Positions 10,514 to 22,966 of a DNA stretch of 64,000 nucleotides are shown here, in pieces. Under the pieces are notes generated by a model. It searched no databases, was not told the origin of the DNA, and worked only from the letters and a program-made list of their open reading frames with translations. Numbering within the stretch: the stretch's first letter is position 1; every line of letters begins with the position of its first letter. The position numbers and the translations under genes were made by a program. Origin of the DNA: Geobacillus icigianus (GTDB lineage: Bacteria; Bacillota; Bacilli; Bacillales; Anoxybacillaceae); NCBI RefSeq assembly GCF_000750005.1, contig NZ_JPYA01000105.1, positions 49,655-113,654 on the forward strand. The letters run 5' to 3'.

Positions 10514-12187
10514 CTAGACGAGCTTTTTCTCCGAGCGGTCCATAGCCGCTGGCAGCAGCGCGGGGCCGCGGCGGAGCGCCTCTTCGCCGAACACATGGAC
10601 GAGCACTTCCTCGAGGCGGCGGACGGCGATGATTTGAATGCCGCTGACTTCGCCTAGCAACGATTGCATATTCTCAATCGGGATGATGACTTTTTTCGCC
10701 CCGGCTTGTTTGGCCGCTTTGATTTTGGCGAACACGCCGCCGACCGGTTTCACGCAGCCACGGATGCTGATTTCTCCGGTCATCGCGACCGTATGATCGA
10801 CTGGCAGCTGGTAAATGGCGGAATAAATGCCGACGGCAATCGCCACCCCGGCTGAAGGGCCGTCAACCGGCACCCCGCCCGGAAAGTTGACATGAATGTC
10901 GTAGCGGTCCGCTGGCACGCCCATCGCCCGCAACACCGTAATGACGTTTTCCGCCGAGCCGCGCGCCATGCTTTTGCGCCGCACCGATTTTTCTGCACTG
11001 CCGATGCTTTCCTCCTCGACAATGCCGGTGACATTGATCAATCCTTTTCCTTTCGCCGGCAAAGCGGTCACCTCAATTTCCAACAGCGCGCCGGTGTTCG
11101 GGCCGTACACGGCAAGGCCATTGACGACGCCGACCGCCGGGGCAGACGCGATTTTCTTCTCATAGCGCGGAGTCATTTGGCTCGATTGAATGACCCATTC
11201 AATATCTTTGTCCAAAATGTGTTCTCGGTTTTCCGTGATGGCCAGGCCAGCGGCAATTTGCATCATGTTGACCGCCTCCCGCCCGTTGCGCGCATAGGCG
11301 GCAAGGAGGCGAATGCCGCTTTCTGACACGTTCAAGCGGACTTTTTCCGCCGCCTTTTTCGCGATGAGGGCAATTTCATCTTGGTCCAATTCACGGAAAA
11401 ATACTTCCAGGCAACGGGAGCGAATGGCCGGAGGAATTTCGTTCGGGGTGCGCGTCGTCGCCCCGACAAGACGGAAATCAGCCGGCAGCCCATTTTGGAA
11501 AATATCGTGAATATGGCTTGGGATTTGCGGATTTTCTTTGCTGTAATAGGCGCTTTCAAAAAATACTTTCCGGTCCTCAAGCACTTTCAACAACTTGTTC
11601 ATTTGGATCGGATGAAGCTCGCCGATTTCGTCGATGAATAAAACGCCCCCGTGGGCGTTCGTCACCGCCCCTTGCTTCGGCTGAGGAATGCCGGCTTGCC
11701 CCATCGCCCCGGCCCCTTGGTAAATCGGGTCGTGCACCGAGCCGATGAGGGGGTCGGCGATGCCGCGCTCGTCAAAGCGCGCCGTCGTCGCGTCAAGCTC
11801 CACGAATACCGCATTTTTCTTAAACGGGGAGAGCGGATTTTTTTTCGCTTCCTCAAGCACGAGCCGAGCAGCTGCCGTCTTGCCGACGCCGGGCGGCCCG
11901 TAAATGATGACATGTTGCGGGTTGGGGCCGCATAAAGCAGCTTTTAACGCCTTGATGCCGTCTTCCTGACCGACGATGTCGTCAAAACTTTTCGGCCGCA
12001 CTTTTTCCGCCAGCGGCTCGGTGAGCGAAATCGAACGCAGCTTGCGGAGTTGTTCCATCTCTTTGCGCGACTCTTTATCAATCGAAACTTTTTGCACACG
12101 CTGCCCTCTTAGCAAATTCCAAAAATAAAGGCCGATGATGACCCCGAAAAACAGCTGGATGACCAGTACGATGTTCGTCCAATCCAT
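10514..12187 (-). CDS. lonB: LonB, membrane-anchored Lon-type protease of sporulation
   Basis: 557 residues. An N-terminal membrane helix (NIVLVIQLFFGVIIGLYFW) precedes an AAA+ domain (Walker [11 protein letters not shown], Walker B LFIDEIGELH) and a Lon peptidase domain with catalytic Ser in VDGPSAG. In B. subtilis LonB is made in the forespore and helps control sigma activity. The ATG at 12187 has AGGAGG upstream and matches the family start; the longer frame reads into the intergenic region. It has its own terminator and a possible sporulation -10 upstream. Confidence 0.94.
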   Translation of the reverse strand: MDWTNIVLVIQLFFGVIIGLYFWNLLRGQRVQKVSIDKESRKEMEQLRKLRSISLTEPLAEKVRPKSFDDIVGQEDGIKALKAALCGPNPQHVIIYGPPGVGKTAAARLVLEEAKKNPLSPFKKNAVFVELDATTARFDERGIADPLIGSVHDPIYQGAGAMGQAGIPQPKQGAVTNAHGGVLFIDEIGELHPIQMNKLLKVLEDRKVFFESAYYSKENPQIPSHIHDIFQNGLPADFRLVGATTRTPNEIPPAIRSRCLEVFFRELDQDEIALIAKKAAEKVRLNVSESGIRLLAAYARNGREAVNMMQIAAGLAITENREHILDKDIEWVIQSSQMTPRYEKKIASAPAVGVVNGLAVYGPNTGALLEIEVTALPAKGKGLINVTGIVEEESIGSAEKSVRRKSMARGSAENVITVLRAMGVPADRYDIHVNFPGGVPVDGPSAGVAIAVGIYSAIYQLPVDHTVAMTGEISIRGCVKPVGGVFAKIKAAKQAGAKKVIIPIENMQSLLGEVSGIQIIAVRRLEEVLVHVFGEEALRRGPALLPAAMDRSEKKLV

Positions 12188-12219
12188 GCCCCGATATCCT
12201 CCTGCCTTTAGATGGTATG

Positions 12220-12226
12220 TAGTATG
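12220..12226 (-). promoter_or_regulatory. Possible forespore-type -10 element upstream of lonB
   Basis: Minus-strand CATACTA matches the -10 pattern recognised by sigma-G/sigma-F, 33 bases before the lonB start. No convincing matching -35 was found, so this is only suggestive. Confidence 0.3.
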
Positions 12227-12292
12227 ATAGTATCTCCGCGAACTGGCGGGAATAAACCAAAAAAGCGCCAGCGGGCGCGCGGGGCATGGGCG

Positions 12293-12325
12293 GCAAAAAA
12301 AGAAACCGCCGAAAAAAGGCGGTTT
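12293..12325 (-). terminator. Terminator after clpX
   Basis: An AAACCGCC/GGCGGTTT stem (12303-12310 with 12318-12325) with a 7-base loop is followed in the minus direction by CTTTTTTT. Confidence 0.9.
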
Positions 12326-12330
12326 TCCCA

Positions 12331-13596
12331 TCAGGCAGATGTTTTCCGTTCCAGCTCGATGACGGTGCCATCATGACGGATCAGCGTCGGCGGCTTTGTG
12401 CCGCGCACCGTGTCGAGCGTGATGATGCACTTTTGCACATCTTCGCGCGACGGCAGCTCAAACATCACATCGAGCATAATGCCTTCGATGATCGAGCGAA
12501 GGCCGCGCGCGCCCGTTTTCCGCTCAATCGCTTTTTTCGCGATTTCACGGAGCGCCGCTTCTTCAAACTCGAGCTCAACGCCGTCAAGCTCCAGCATTTT
12601 TTGGTATTGCTTCACAATGGCATTTTTCGGTTTCGTCAAAATGTCGATCAACGCCTGTTCGTCGAGCGGCTCGAGCGTCGTAATGACCGGCAGACGGCCG
12701 ATGAACTCCGGAATCAGTCCGAATTTGAGCAAGTCTTCCGGCAGCACTTTCGACAACAAGTTTTTCTCGTCGACATCCGTCTGGTTCATTTCCGCGCCAA
12801 AACCGATCACTTTTTTGCCAAGACGGCGCTTGATGATCGGCTCAATGCCATCAAACGCTCCACCGCAAATGAACAAAATGTTCGTCGTATCGATTTGAAT
12901 GAATTCTTGATGCGGATGTTTGCGGCCGCCCTGCGGCGGAACGCTGGCAATGGTGCCTTCTAAAATCTTGAGCAGCGCCTGTTGCACCCCTTCGCCGGAT
13001 ACGTCGCGAGTGATGGAAGGGTTTTCCGATTTGCGGGCGATTTTGTCAATTTCATCGATGTAGATAATGCCTTTTTCCGCCCGTTCGACGTCATAATCAG
13101 CCGCTTGGATGAGCTTTAACAAAATGTTTTCGACGTCTTCGCCAACATAGCCGGCCTCTGTAAGCGAGGTGGCATCGGCGATGGCAAACGGCACGTTCAA
13201 AATGCGCGCCAATGTTTGCGCCAGCAGCGTTTTCCCGCTCCCGGTCGGCCCGATCATTAAAATGTTGCTTTTCGACAGCTCGACATCATCGATTTTGCTG
13301 CCGGAATTGATCCGTTTATAATGGTTGTAAACCGCAACGGCGAGCGATTTTTTCGCCTCATCTTGACCGATGACGTACTCATCTAGAATTTCCCGAATTT
13401 CCAACGGTTTCGGCACGTCTTTAAATTCAAATTCCTCTTCATTGCCGAGCTCCTCTTCAACAATTTCCGTGCATAGCTCAATGCACTCGTCGCAAATGTA
13501 AACCCCCGGACCGGCAACGAGCTTTCGGACTTGGTCTTGTGTTTTGCCGCAGAACGAACATTTCAATTGCCCTTTTTCATCATTGAATTTAAACAT
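12331..13596 (-). CDS. clpX: ATP-dependent unfoldase ClpX
   Basis: 421 residues. ClpX unfolds tagged proteins and feeds them to ClpP. The N-terminal zinc finger uses Cys13, Cys16, Cys35 and Cys38; then comes the AAA+ domain with GPTGSGKT, Walker [10 protein letters not shown] and the C-terminal sensor-2 region [11 protein letters not shown]. The ATG at 13596 ([10 protein letters not shown]) is used rather than the ATG 9 bases earlier, whose codon overlaps the GGGGTGA ribosome site. It lies after tig as in B. subtilis, with a terminator between. Confidence 0.97.
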   Translation of the reverse strand: MFKFNDEKGQLKCSFCGKTQDQVRKLVAGPGVYICDECIELCTEIVEEELGNEEEFEFKDVPKPLEIREILDEYVIGQDEAKKSLAVAVYNHYKRINSGSKIDDVELSKSNILMIGPTGSGKTLLAQTLARILNVPFAIADATSLTEAGYVGEDVENILLKLIQAADYDVERAEKGIIYIDEIDKIARKSENPSITRDVSGEGVQQALLKILEGTIASVPPQGGRKHPHQEFIQIDTTNILFICGGAFDGIEPIIKRRLGKKVIGFGAEMNQTDVDEKNLLSKVLPEDLLKFGLIPEFIGRLPVITTLEPLDEQALIDILTKPKNAIVKQYQKMLELDGVELEFEEAALREIAKKAIERKTGARGLRSIIEGIMLDVMFELPSREDVQKCIITLDTVRGTKPPTLIRHDGTVIELERKTSA

Positions 13597-13682
13597 ATCA
13601 TTCACCCCTTGCCAACGAAATCGCGCCTGCTTATGTATCCATGTCCGCCATCTCTTATGTCGTAAAAATGTATGTATTCGCT

Positions 13683-13691
13683 ATTTTACCA
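13683..13691 (-). promoter_or_regulatory. Probable clpX promoter (extended -10)
   Basis: Minus-strand TGGTAAAAT is an extended -10, 87 bases before the clpX start. The -35 is poor. Confidence 0.45.
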
Positions 13692-13774
13692 TACATGTTC
13701 CTGAGAAAGCGAATGAAAAAACCGTCGTCCATTTGGAAAAGTTTGAAAATTGCCGTTCAGGCGCCATGGTTGTG

Positions 13775-13810
13775 GATAAAGAACAAGGCACGAAGTCTCG
13801 CGCCTTGTTC
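13775..13810 (-). terminator. Terminator after tig
   Basis: A long hairpin GAACAAGGC/GCCTTGTTC with an inner CGA/TCG pair set (13781-13810) is followed in the minus direction by TTTATCC. The T-run is short. Confidence 0.65.
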
Positions 13811-13825
13811 CTTCCTTAAGATATA

Positions 13826-15112
13826 TTATGCCGCAACCTTGCTGTGCTCTACAAGAAAATCGACTGTTTTCCGCCATTTTAAATCTTCTTTGACGCCATC
13901 TAAGCTGCCGAGCAGCTCTTTCAGCTTGTCCACGCTCAGCTTGTAGGCTTCCGCCATTTTTTCGAGCTCTTTGTTTACTTCCTCGTCGGTTACTTCAATG
14001 TTTTCGGCCTTCGCGATCGCTTCAAGCGTCAACGCCGCGCGCACCCGTTTTTCGGCATCTTCTTTCATTTGCTCGCGCAACGACGCTTCATCTTGGCCGG
14101 AGAATTGGTAATACAACTGCAAGTTCAGACCTTGCATTTGCAGGCGTTGGTCAAATTCGCGAAGCATCCGGTCTGTTTCATTTTTGATCATGACCTCTGG
14201 AATATCCATTTCGGCGTTGGCTGCCGCTTTTTCGACAACCGCATTGCGCAAGGCAGTCTCCGCCTCGTTCTTTTTCTCCTCTTCCAAACGGGCGCGAATT
14301 TTCGCCTTCAGTTCGTCAAGCGTTTCGACTTCTTCATCGACGTCTTTGGCAAACTCATCGTCAAGCGCCGGCAACTGTTTCGCTTTCACTTCATGCACTT
14401 GCACTTTGAACGTCGCCGGTTTGCCGGCCAATTGTTTCGCGTGGTATTCATCCGGGAATGTGACTTGGATTTCTTTTTCCTCGCCGGCTTTCATGCCGAC
14501 AAGCTGTTCTTCAAACCCCGGAATGAACGTTCCAGAACCGATTTCAAGCGAATAGTTCTCCGCCTTGCCGCCTTCAAACGGCTCGCCGTCGACAAATCCT
14601 TCGAAATCGATGACGACCGTATCACCGTTTTCCACTGTCCCGTCTTCTTTCACGACAAGTTCAGCGTAATCTTCTTGCAGGCGTTTCAGTTCGTTTTCGA
14701 CATCTTCGTCCGTCACGGTTGTATCCATTTTTTCCACTTCAAGCCCTTTGTATTGACCGAGCTTCACTTCCGGCTTTACGGTCACTTTCGCTTTGAAAAT
14801 TAAGCTTTTGCCTTTTTCCATTTGCTCAATGTCAATCTCCGGCATTGACACCGGTTCGATGCCTGCCTCTTCGACGGCTTTGGCATACGCCTCTGGCAGC
14901 AAAATGTCGAGCGCATCTTGATAGAGCACTTCGACGCCGAAGCGTTTTTCAAACAGAACGCGCGGCACTTTCCCCTTGCGGAAGCCCGGAAGCGTGATGT
15001 TTTTCACCACTTTTTTAAACGCGGCGTCCAAGCCTTTGTTCACTTTCTCGGCGTCGACCTCAACGGTCAATACGCCTTCGTTCCCTTCAAGCTTTTCCCA
15101 TTTGACTGACAT
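13826..15112 (-). CDS. tig: Trigger factor
   Basis: 428 residues. A ribosome-bound chaperone and peptidyl-prolyl isomerase that meets nascent chains at the tunnel exit. The ribosome-docking signature GFRKGKVPR is near residue 45, the FKBP-like domain covers roughly 150-245 ([15 protein letters not shown]), and a helical C-terminal arm follows. The ATG at 15112 is preceded by GGAGGG, and the protein then starts [10 protein letters not shown] as in the family; five extra upstream codons in the frame include the ribosome site. Confidence 0.97.
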   Translation of the reverse strand: MSVKWEKLEGNEGVLTVEVDAEKVNKGLDAAFKKVVKNITLPGFRKGKVPRVLFEKRFGVEVLYQDALDILLPEAYAKAVEEAGIEPVSMPEIDIEQMEKGKSLIFKAKVTVKPEVKLGQYKGLEVEKMDTTVTDEDVENELKRLQEDYAELVVKEDGTVENGDTVVIDFEGFVDGEPFEGGKAENYSLEIGSGTFIPGFEEQLVGMKAGEEKEIQVTFPDEYHAKQLAGKPATFKVQVHEVKAKQLPALDDEFAKDVDEEVETLDELKAKIRARLEEEKKNEAETALRNAVVEKAAANAEMDIPEVMIKNETDRMLREFDQRLQMQGLNLQLYYQFSGQDEASLREQMKEDAEKRVRAALTLEAIAKAENIEVTDEEVNKELEKMAEAYKLSVDKLKELLGSLDGVKEDLKWRKTVDFLVEHSKVAA

Positions 15113-15234
15113 CCTTGTTCCCTCCACCTGAAATCATTGCTCGGACCATAGCGCACTCCGCTTGTCCAGATCTTTTTATGATGCCCGATTATGTAGACAA
15201 GTATGCGAAAACAGATACATAGCACAGCCATTAT

Positions 15235-15262
15235 ATTATACCATACAACAGCCATGTTTCAA
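15235..15262 (-). promoter_or_regulatory. tig promoter
   Basis: Minus-strand TTGAAA (15257-15262), a 16-base spacer, and TGG-TATAAT (15235-15240): a strong sigma-A promoter with an extended -10, giving a leader of about 115 bases before tig. Confidence 0.75.
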
Positions 15263-15276
15263 CAGAGAACGAGCCA

Positions 15277-16257
15277 TTAGAGGGAGGAAAGTTCCTCTAT
15301 TTCATATAGTTTTTGGCAAAGCGTTGCCATCTCCGCCGCCTCCACACCGTAGCGGTCGGCCAAGGCGGCCGCGTCAGCATCCAAGCCTAAAAACCGGCTC
15401 GCCATCCAATGGAGAGCAGCAAGCCAGGCCGCTGCATCCGCCGGCTCCGGCGGAAACGGATACAACACATATGCATAGCGAAGCCAAATGTCCGCCGCCG
15501 TTTCGTATAAGCTCGGGCTTTCCGCCGCGAGCTGCTGCTCAAGCCGGCCCAGCAGTTCGGAAGCAAATTCCGTTTCCGTCTGTTCGTCCAACGCTGACGG
15601 GACGACCTCCATGCAACGGCCAAATTTTTCAACCGTCACCGTTTCATTGACTCGCTTCCCTGTCAACAGGCGAAGAAGCATCGTTTTCGCCATCGGGCTT
15701 TTTTCCGGTGCGCGTAAATATTGCTTGAGCAACGGCAGCACCGGATCGATGTCTTCTTTTTCCAGTTGTTTAATCAGTTGCAGCTGCTCAGCAATGTCCC
15801 CGGACTCAAGCAGCCGTCTCACCCGCTTCCACTCCGCGGGCGGAAGCGTGCGGGCATTCATTTTTTCACTGAATCGAAGCAGCTGGTGAAGCTGTTCGCG
15901 CAGCGAAATGGATAGCGACGGACGGCGCAAGGCGTGGCGGATCACGGTTTCGGCCTTGCTGTATCGATTCGTTTGCAACAATATGGCAATATACATTTGC
16001 AACAGTTCACCGTTGCCCGGTTGCTCGTCAAGCAAACCGGCAAGACGCCGCTCCGCCTCATCATATTCCCCAAGCTCATAGCAACAGACAGCCAGCCCAA
16101 GCCGAACCGGAAAGCTGTGGTCGCCAAGCTGTTCGGCGGCGCGCAAAAAGCGGAGCGCTTCTTTATATCGCTTCGCCTCGAGCGCAGCAAACGCCTCTTC
16201 CATAAGCCGTTCTTTTGTTTGCGGAAACATGATGATTTTTCCTTTTTTCCCGGCCAT
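15277..16257 (-). CDS. ysoA: TPR-repeat protein YsoA
   Basis: 326 residues. The N-terminal third has tandem helical pairs of TPR type (EAFAALEAKRYKEALRFL, then LAVCCYELGEYDEAERRL, then YIAILLQTNRYSKAETV). The rest is helical with no motif I recognise. B. subtilis ysoA occupies the same place between leuD and tig; its function is unknown. ATG at 16257 is used, but the ATG at 16230 (MFPQTKERL) with AAGGAAAAA upstream is almost as likely. Confidence 0.8.
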   Translation of the reverse strand: MAGKKGKIIMFPQTKERLMEEAFAALEAKRYKEALRFLRAAEQLGDHSFPVRLGLAVCCYELGEYDEAERRLAGLLDEQPGNGELLQMYIAILLQTNRYSKAETVIRHALRRPSLSISLREQLHQLLRFSEKMNARTLPPAEWKRVRRLLESGDIAEQLQLIKQLEKEDIDPVLPLLKQYLRAPEKSPMAKTMLLRLLTGKRVNETVTVEKFGRCMEVVPSALDEQTETEFASELLGRLEQQLAAESPSLYETAADIWLRYAYVLYPFPPEPADAAAWLAALHWMASRFLGLDADAAALADRYGVEAAEMATLCQKLYEIEELSSL

Positions 16258-16287
16258 CTTCGCCCGCTCCCATTTGCATTTACCATC

Positions 16288-16316
16288 AGTGTAACAAGTT
16301 TTCCCTCGCGAAACAA
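16288..16316 (-). promoter_or_regulatory. ysoA promoter
   Basis: Minus-strand TTGTTT (16311-16316), a 17-base spacer, and TACACT (16288-16293), about 30 bases before ysoA. Confidence 0.55.
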
Positions 16317-16395
16317 CCCGCGTCTTGCTGGGTAACACAAGCCGCTTGTTTGCCGAAAAGCAGCCGGCCTCTGGACGCAGACGCCGTCAAACGCG

Positions 16396-16429
16396 AAAAA
16401 GGCTGCTCCCGCCGATTGGCAGAGCAACC
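16396..16429 (-). terminator. Terminator of the ilv-leu operon
   Basis: GGTTGCTC/GAGCAGCC with inner TGCC/GGCG pairing (16401-16429) is followed in the minus direction by TTTTTC, about 33 bases after the leuD stop. Confidence 0.75.
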
Positions 16430-16461
16430 CATCTCTCCTTGCCGCCCGGAACACATGGCGC

Positions 16462-17055
16462 TTACGGCCGTGGACAATGCCGTCGTTCGTAGGCGGCGAT
16501 ATGCGCTTCGTACACAAACGTCAAATCAATTTCGTCCCATCCTTTTAGCAACAGCTGTTTTCGATACGGGTCGATGTCAAACGGACGCGAAAATCCTTCA
16601 TCGTCAAATACCCGCTGTTCTTCAAGCGAAACCGTCAGTTCATAGTCTGCGCGCTCGCTTTGGCGCAGCAAGTAGCGGACATCCTCTTTATCCAGCCGGA
16701 TCGGCAACAGTCCATTTTTTAAGCAGTTGTTGTAAAAAATATCGGCAAACGATGGGGCAATGATGACGCGGAATCCGTAATCTTGCAGCGCCCACGGCGC
16801 ATGTTCGCGCGATGAGCCGCAACCGAAGTTTTCATCGGCGACTAAAATCGTCGCCCCTTCGTTTTCCGGGCGGTTGAGCTCAAACTCCGGATTTGGCGTG
16901 CCGTCGCTCAAATACCGCCAATCGTAAAAGAGAAACTGGCCAAAGCCGGTGCGTTCAATCCGTTTCAAAAACTGCTTTGGAATGATTTGATCGGTATCAA
17001 TATTCGCCCGATCGATGCCGGCGGTTTTTCCGCGATGGATCGTAAACGGCTTCAT
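16462..17055 (-). CDS. leuD: 3-isopropylmalate dehydratase small subunit
   Basis: 197 residues. With LeuC it isomerises 2-isopropylmalate to 3-isopropylmalate in leucine synthesis. The swivel-domain motifs NIDTDQIIPKQFLK and NFGCGSSREHAPWAL are clear. It is the last gene of the operon, separated from leuC by 96 bases that hold a long stem. Confidence 0.97.
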   Translation of the reverse strand: MKPFTIHRGKTAGIDRANIDTDQIIPKQFLKRIERTGFGQFLFYDWRYLSDGTPNPEFELNRPENEGATILVADENFGCGSSREHAPWALQDYGFRVIIAPSFADIFYNNCLKNGLLPIRLDKEDVRYLLRQSERADYELTVSLEEQRVFDDEGFSRPFDIDPYRKQLLLKGWDEIDLTFVYEAHIAAYERRHCPRP

Positions 17056-17086
17056 CGTCCTTTCCCCCTTCCGTTATGGATGTCAC

Positions 17087-17140
17087 TGATGGCAAAGGAG
17101 CTCGGTTTCCTAGGATGCCGCGCCGCCTCTTTTGCCATCA
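17087..17140 (-). other. Intercistronic stem between leuC and leuD
   Basis: A 14-bp inverted repeat (17087-17100 with 17127-17140; arm TGATGGCAAAAGAG) with one wobble pair and a 26-base loop fills the leuC-leuD gap. No T-run follows, so it is not a usual terminator. An RNA processing or stability role is an inference. Confidence 0.6.
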
Positions 17141-17151
17141 CGATCGTCAAT

Positions 17152-18567
17152 TTAACAGACCGGCTCGGCTTCAAGCTGGCGCACATCGACAAAATGTCCG
17201 TAAATCGCAGCCGCCGCCGCCATCACCGGGCTGACGAGATGCGTGCGCGCCCCTTTTCCTTGCCGCCCTTCAAAGTTGCGGTTCGACGTTGACGCACAGT
17301 GCTCGCCTTCTGGGATGATGTCCGGGTTCATGCCCAAACAGGCGCTGCAGCCGGAGTCGCGCCATTCAAAACCGGCGTCGATGAAAATTTGTGCCAACCC
17401 TTCCGCTTCGGCTTGTTTTTTCACTTGCTGCGATCCAGGCACGACGAGCGCCCGTACACCAGGAGCCACTTTTTTCCCTTTCACGATGCTCGCCGCCGCG
17501 CGCAAATCGCTGAGGCGTGAGTTGGTGCACGAACCGATGAAGACGTGCTGCACCGGAATATCCGTAATCGGCGTGCCCGGTCTAAGCCCCATGTACTCAA
17601 GCGCCCGGCGCACCGCGTTTTGCTCTGTTTTGCTTTCAAATTGCTCGGGATGCGGCACGACGCCATCGACGGAAGTGCTCATCGCGGGGTTCGTCCCCCA
17701 CGTCACCATCGGAGCGATCGTCGACGCATCGATTTCAATCGTTTTATCGTATTTTGCCCCCTCATCGCTGGCTAACGCCCGCCACCGTTCCACCGCCTTG
17801 TCAAACTCCTCGCCTTTTGGTGCATATTTGCGGCCGCGCAAATAGGCGAACGTCGTTTCATCCGGACTGATGAGGCCGGCTCTCGCCCCAGCTTCAATCG
17901 ACATGTTGCAAATCGTCATTCGCTCTTCCATCGACATGCGTCGGATCGCTTCGCCTGTAAATTCGATAATATAACCGGTGCCGACGCCAACGCCATAGCG
18001 GCCGATAATGGCCAAGATGACGTCTTTGGCGGTCACTCCTTTGCCGAGGCGGCCGTTGATGCAGATTTGCAGCGTTTTCGGCTTATGCTGCCAAAGCGTT
18101 TGTGTAGCCAATACATGCTCGACTTCGCTCGTGCCGATGCCAAACGCCAAGGCGCCAAACGCCCCGTGCGTCGACGTATGGCTGTCGCCGCAAACGATCG
18201 TTTTTCCCGGCTGGGTTAAACCGAGCTCTGGGCCGATGACGTGAACGATTCCTTGCTCTTCGCTGTGTAGGTCGGCGAGCGGAATGCCGAACTCGCGGCA
18301 GTTGCGCTCAAGCGCAGCGATTTGGTTGCGCGCCACTTCGTCGGTAATCACAAATCGGTTAACGGTCGGCACGTTATGGTCCATCGTCGCAAAGGTCAAA
18401 TCCGGCCGCCGCACCTTCCGCCCTTTTTGCCGCAACCCTTCAAACGCTTGCGGCGAGGTCACTTCATGCACTAAGTGCAAATCGATGTACAATAAATCCG
18501 GTTTGCCCTCCTCACGGTAGACGACGTGGTTTTCCCAAATTTTATCGATGATCGTTTTCGGCTTCAT
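17152..18567 (-). CDS. leuC: 3-isopropylmalate dehydratase large subunit
   Basis: 471 residues. Aconitase-type hydro-lyase carrying the 4Fe-4S cluster, with ligands in [14 protein letters not shown] and in [10 protein letters not shown]. Substrate and cluster region motifs [14 protein letters not shown] and TGYIIEFTG are intact. Starts with ATG 20 bases after leuB, with a GAGGTGAAA site. Confidence 0.97.
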   Translation of the reverse strand: MKPKTIIDKIWENHVVYREEGKPDLLYIDLHLVHEVTSPQAFEGLRQKGRKVRRPDLTFATMDHNVPTVNRFVITDEVARNQIAALERNCREFGIPLADLHSEEQGIVHVIGPELGLTQPGKTIVCGDSHTSTHGAFGALAFGIGTSEVEHVLATQTLWQHKPKTLQICINGRLGKGVTAKDVILAIIGRYGVGVGTGYIIEFTGEAIRRMSMEERMTICNMSIEAGARAGLISPDETTFAYLRGRKYAPKGEEFDKAVERWRALASDEGAKYDKTIEIDASTIAPMVTWGTNPAMSTSVDGVVPHPEQFESKTEQNAVRRALEYMGLRPGTPITDIPVQHVFIGSCTNSRLSDLRAAASIVKGKKVAPGVRALVVPGSQQVKKQAEAEGLAQIFIDAGFEWRDSGCSACLGMNPDIIPEGEHCASTSNRNFEGRQGKGARTHLVSPVMAAAAAIYGHFVDVRQLEAEPVC

Positions 18568-18587
18568 TGGCTTTCACCTCGCACGTC

Positions 18588-19703
18588 TTAGGCATAAACG
18601 GTCATAATTTGAGCAATGGCCGTATAATCCAGCACCGCCGTTTTGATTTCTTCGACCATTTCGTTCGTTGATACGATGCGGCCGCCGCTTGGCGCCAAGT
18701 CGGCGGTGCGCAAACCTTGATCGAGCGCCTGCCGCACCGCATGCTCTACCGCCTCCGCTTCCGCGGTGAGCCCGAACGACAGGCGAAGCATCATCGCTGC
18801 TGACAAAATCGCCGCAATCGGATTGGCTTTGTTCATGCCGGCGATATCAGGCGCTGAACCGTGCACCGGCTCATACAAGCTCGGACCGGAAGCGGATAAG
18901 CTGGCTGACGGCAGCATCCCAAGCGAACCGGACAACATGGAGGCTTCATCGCTTAAAATGTCGCCAAACATGTTTTCTGTCACAATGACATCAAACTGCT
19001 TCGGCGCGCGGATGAGCTGCATCGCGGCATTGTCGACCAACATATGCTCAAGCTCAACGTCCGGGAATTGTTCGGCCACCTCCTCGGCCACTTCCCGCCA
19101 TAACCGGCTTGAGGACAGGACGTTCGCCTTGTCGACCGACGTCACTTTTTTCTTCCGGCCGCGCGCTAAGGTAAACGCCATGCGCACGATCCGTTCGATC
19201 TCTTCCTTTTTATATAAGAGCGTGTCAACCGCTTTTTCTTCGCCGTTTTCGACGACGCGGCCGCTCGGTTGGCCGAAGTAGATGCCGCCGGTCAGCTCGC
19301 GGACGATGACGAAATCGACTCCTTGGACGAGGTCGGGTTTTAACGGCGAAGCGGAAGCCAAGCAATCATAACAAACGACCGGCCGCAAGTTGGCATACAA
19401 GTCAAGCTGCTTGCGAATGGCGAGCAATCCTTTTTCCGGGCGCAGATGCGGAGGGTTGCCATCCCATTTCGGACCGCCGACCGCCCCAAGCAGCACCGCG
19501 TCGCTTTCCCGGCAAAGGCGAAGCGTTTCCTCAGGGAGCGGCGTCCCTGCTTCATCGATCGCCGCCCCGCCGATCCATCCATATTCGAACGTAAATTCAT
19601 GGCCAAAGCGAACTCCGACCGCTTTCAACACTTCGACCGCCCCGGCCGTCACTTCTTGGCCGATGCCATCGCCCGGCAAGACGGCAATCCGATAGTTTCC
19701 CAT
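18588..19703 (-). CDS. leuB: 3-isopropylmalate dehydrogenase
   Basis: 371 residues. NAD-dependent oxidative decarboxylation of 3-isopropylmalate. The motifs [10 protein letters not shown], the substrate-binding region [18 protein letters not shown] and the late signature [18 protein letters not shown] are present. ATG at 19703 follows CAGGAGGGG; the frame extends seven codons upstream without a better site. It lies 17 bases after leuA. Confidence 0.97.
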   Translation of the reverse strand: MGNYRIAVLPGDGIGQEVTAGAVEVLKAVGVRFGHEFTFEYGWIGGAAIDEAGTPLPEETLRLCRESDAVLLGAVGGPKWDGNPPHLRPEKGLLAIRKQLDLYANLRPVVCYDCLASASPLKPDLVQGVDFVIVRELTGGIYFGQPSGRVVENGEEKAVDTLLYKKEEIERIVRMAFTLARGRKKKVTSVDKANVLSSSRLWREVAEEVAEQFPDVELEHMLVDNAAMQLIRAPKQFDVIVTENMFGDILSDEASMLSGSLGMLPSASLSASGPSLYEPVHGSAPDIAGMNKANPIAAILSAAMMLRLSFGLTAEAEAVEHAVRQALDQGLRTADLAPSGGRIVSTNEMVEEIKTAVLDYTAIAQIMTVYA

Positions 19704-19720
19704 TATGAACCCCTCCTGTT

Positions 19721-22355
<2,635 letters not shown>

Positions 22356-22381
22356 TCAGCACGGTTTTGTTATGATAGCTG

Positions 22382-22411
22382 TTAAATCATGAACACCGTT
22401 TTTGACTGCGC
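22382..22411 (-). repeat. Decayed second copy of the ilvH 3' end
   Basis: Reading minus, the last codons are KTVFMI-stop, matching the true ilvH end KTAFII-stop (22448-22478) with 24 of 31 bases identical. It lies 66 bases downstream of the real tail, between ilvH and ilvC. See the findings. Confidence 0.6.
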
Positions 22412-22447
22412 GTTGAAAGAACAAGCGCTGGCGTTGGCGAGCAAGAT

Positions 22448-22966
22448 TTAAATAATGAACGCCGTTTTCTGATGCGCCGCCGTTTTTTGCGCCCCGCGGG
22501 TGAACGCGGTCGTTCCCGTGCGCGCCACTTCTTTGATCCCATAGGGGCGGAGCAGTTCAATCAGCGCTTCGACTTTGTCCGGCTCGCCGGTCACTTGAAT
22601 GACGAGGCTGTCTTTGCTGACGTCGACGATCGAGGCGCGAAACGGCTCGATGAGCGTGTAAATTTCCTGGCGGACCGAAGGCGGAGCCGACACTTTAATG
22701 AGCGCCAGCTCGCGGGCGACGATCGCTTGGTCGGTGATGTCATTGACTTTCAACACGTCGATCTGCTTGTTCAGCTGCTTGATGATTTGTTCCGCGGTCC
22801 GTTCGTCATCGACATTGACGACAAATGTCATCCGCGAAATCCCCTCGATTTCCGTATGGCCGACCGTGATGCTCTCGATGTTGTAATGCCGCTTCGTAAA
22901 CAGCCCGGTGATGCGGTTTAAGACGCCGGGGCGATTGTTGACGGTCATTGTGATGATTCTTCGCAT
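22448..22966 (-). CDS. ilvH: Acetolactate synthase small (regulatory) subunit
   Basis: 172 residues. Binds valine through an N-terminal ACT domain ([19 protein letters not shown]) and activates IlvB. The C-terminal region ([21 protein letters not shown]) is normal. Its start lies inside the ilvB end (22-base overlap). The last residues KTAFII are echoed by a decayed copy downstream. Confidence 0.96.
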   Translation of the reverse strand: MRRIITMTVNNRPGVLNRITGLFTKRHYNIESITVGHTEIEGISRMTFVVNVDDERTAEQIIKQLNKQIDVLKVNDITDQAIVARELALIKVSAPPSVRQEIYTLIEPFRASIVDVSKDSLVIQVTGEPDKVEALIELLRPYGIKEVARTGTTAFTRGAQKTAAHQKTAFII

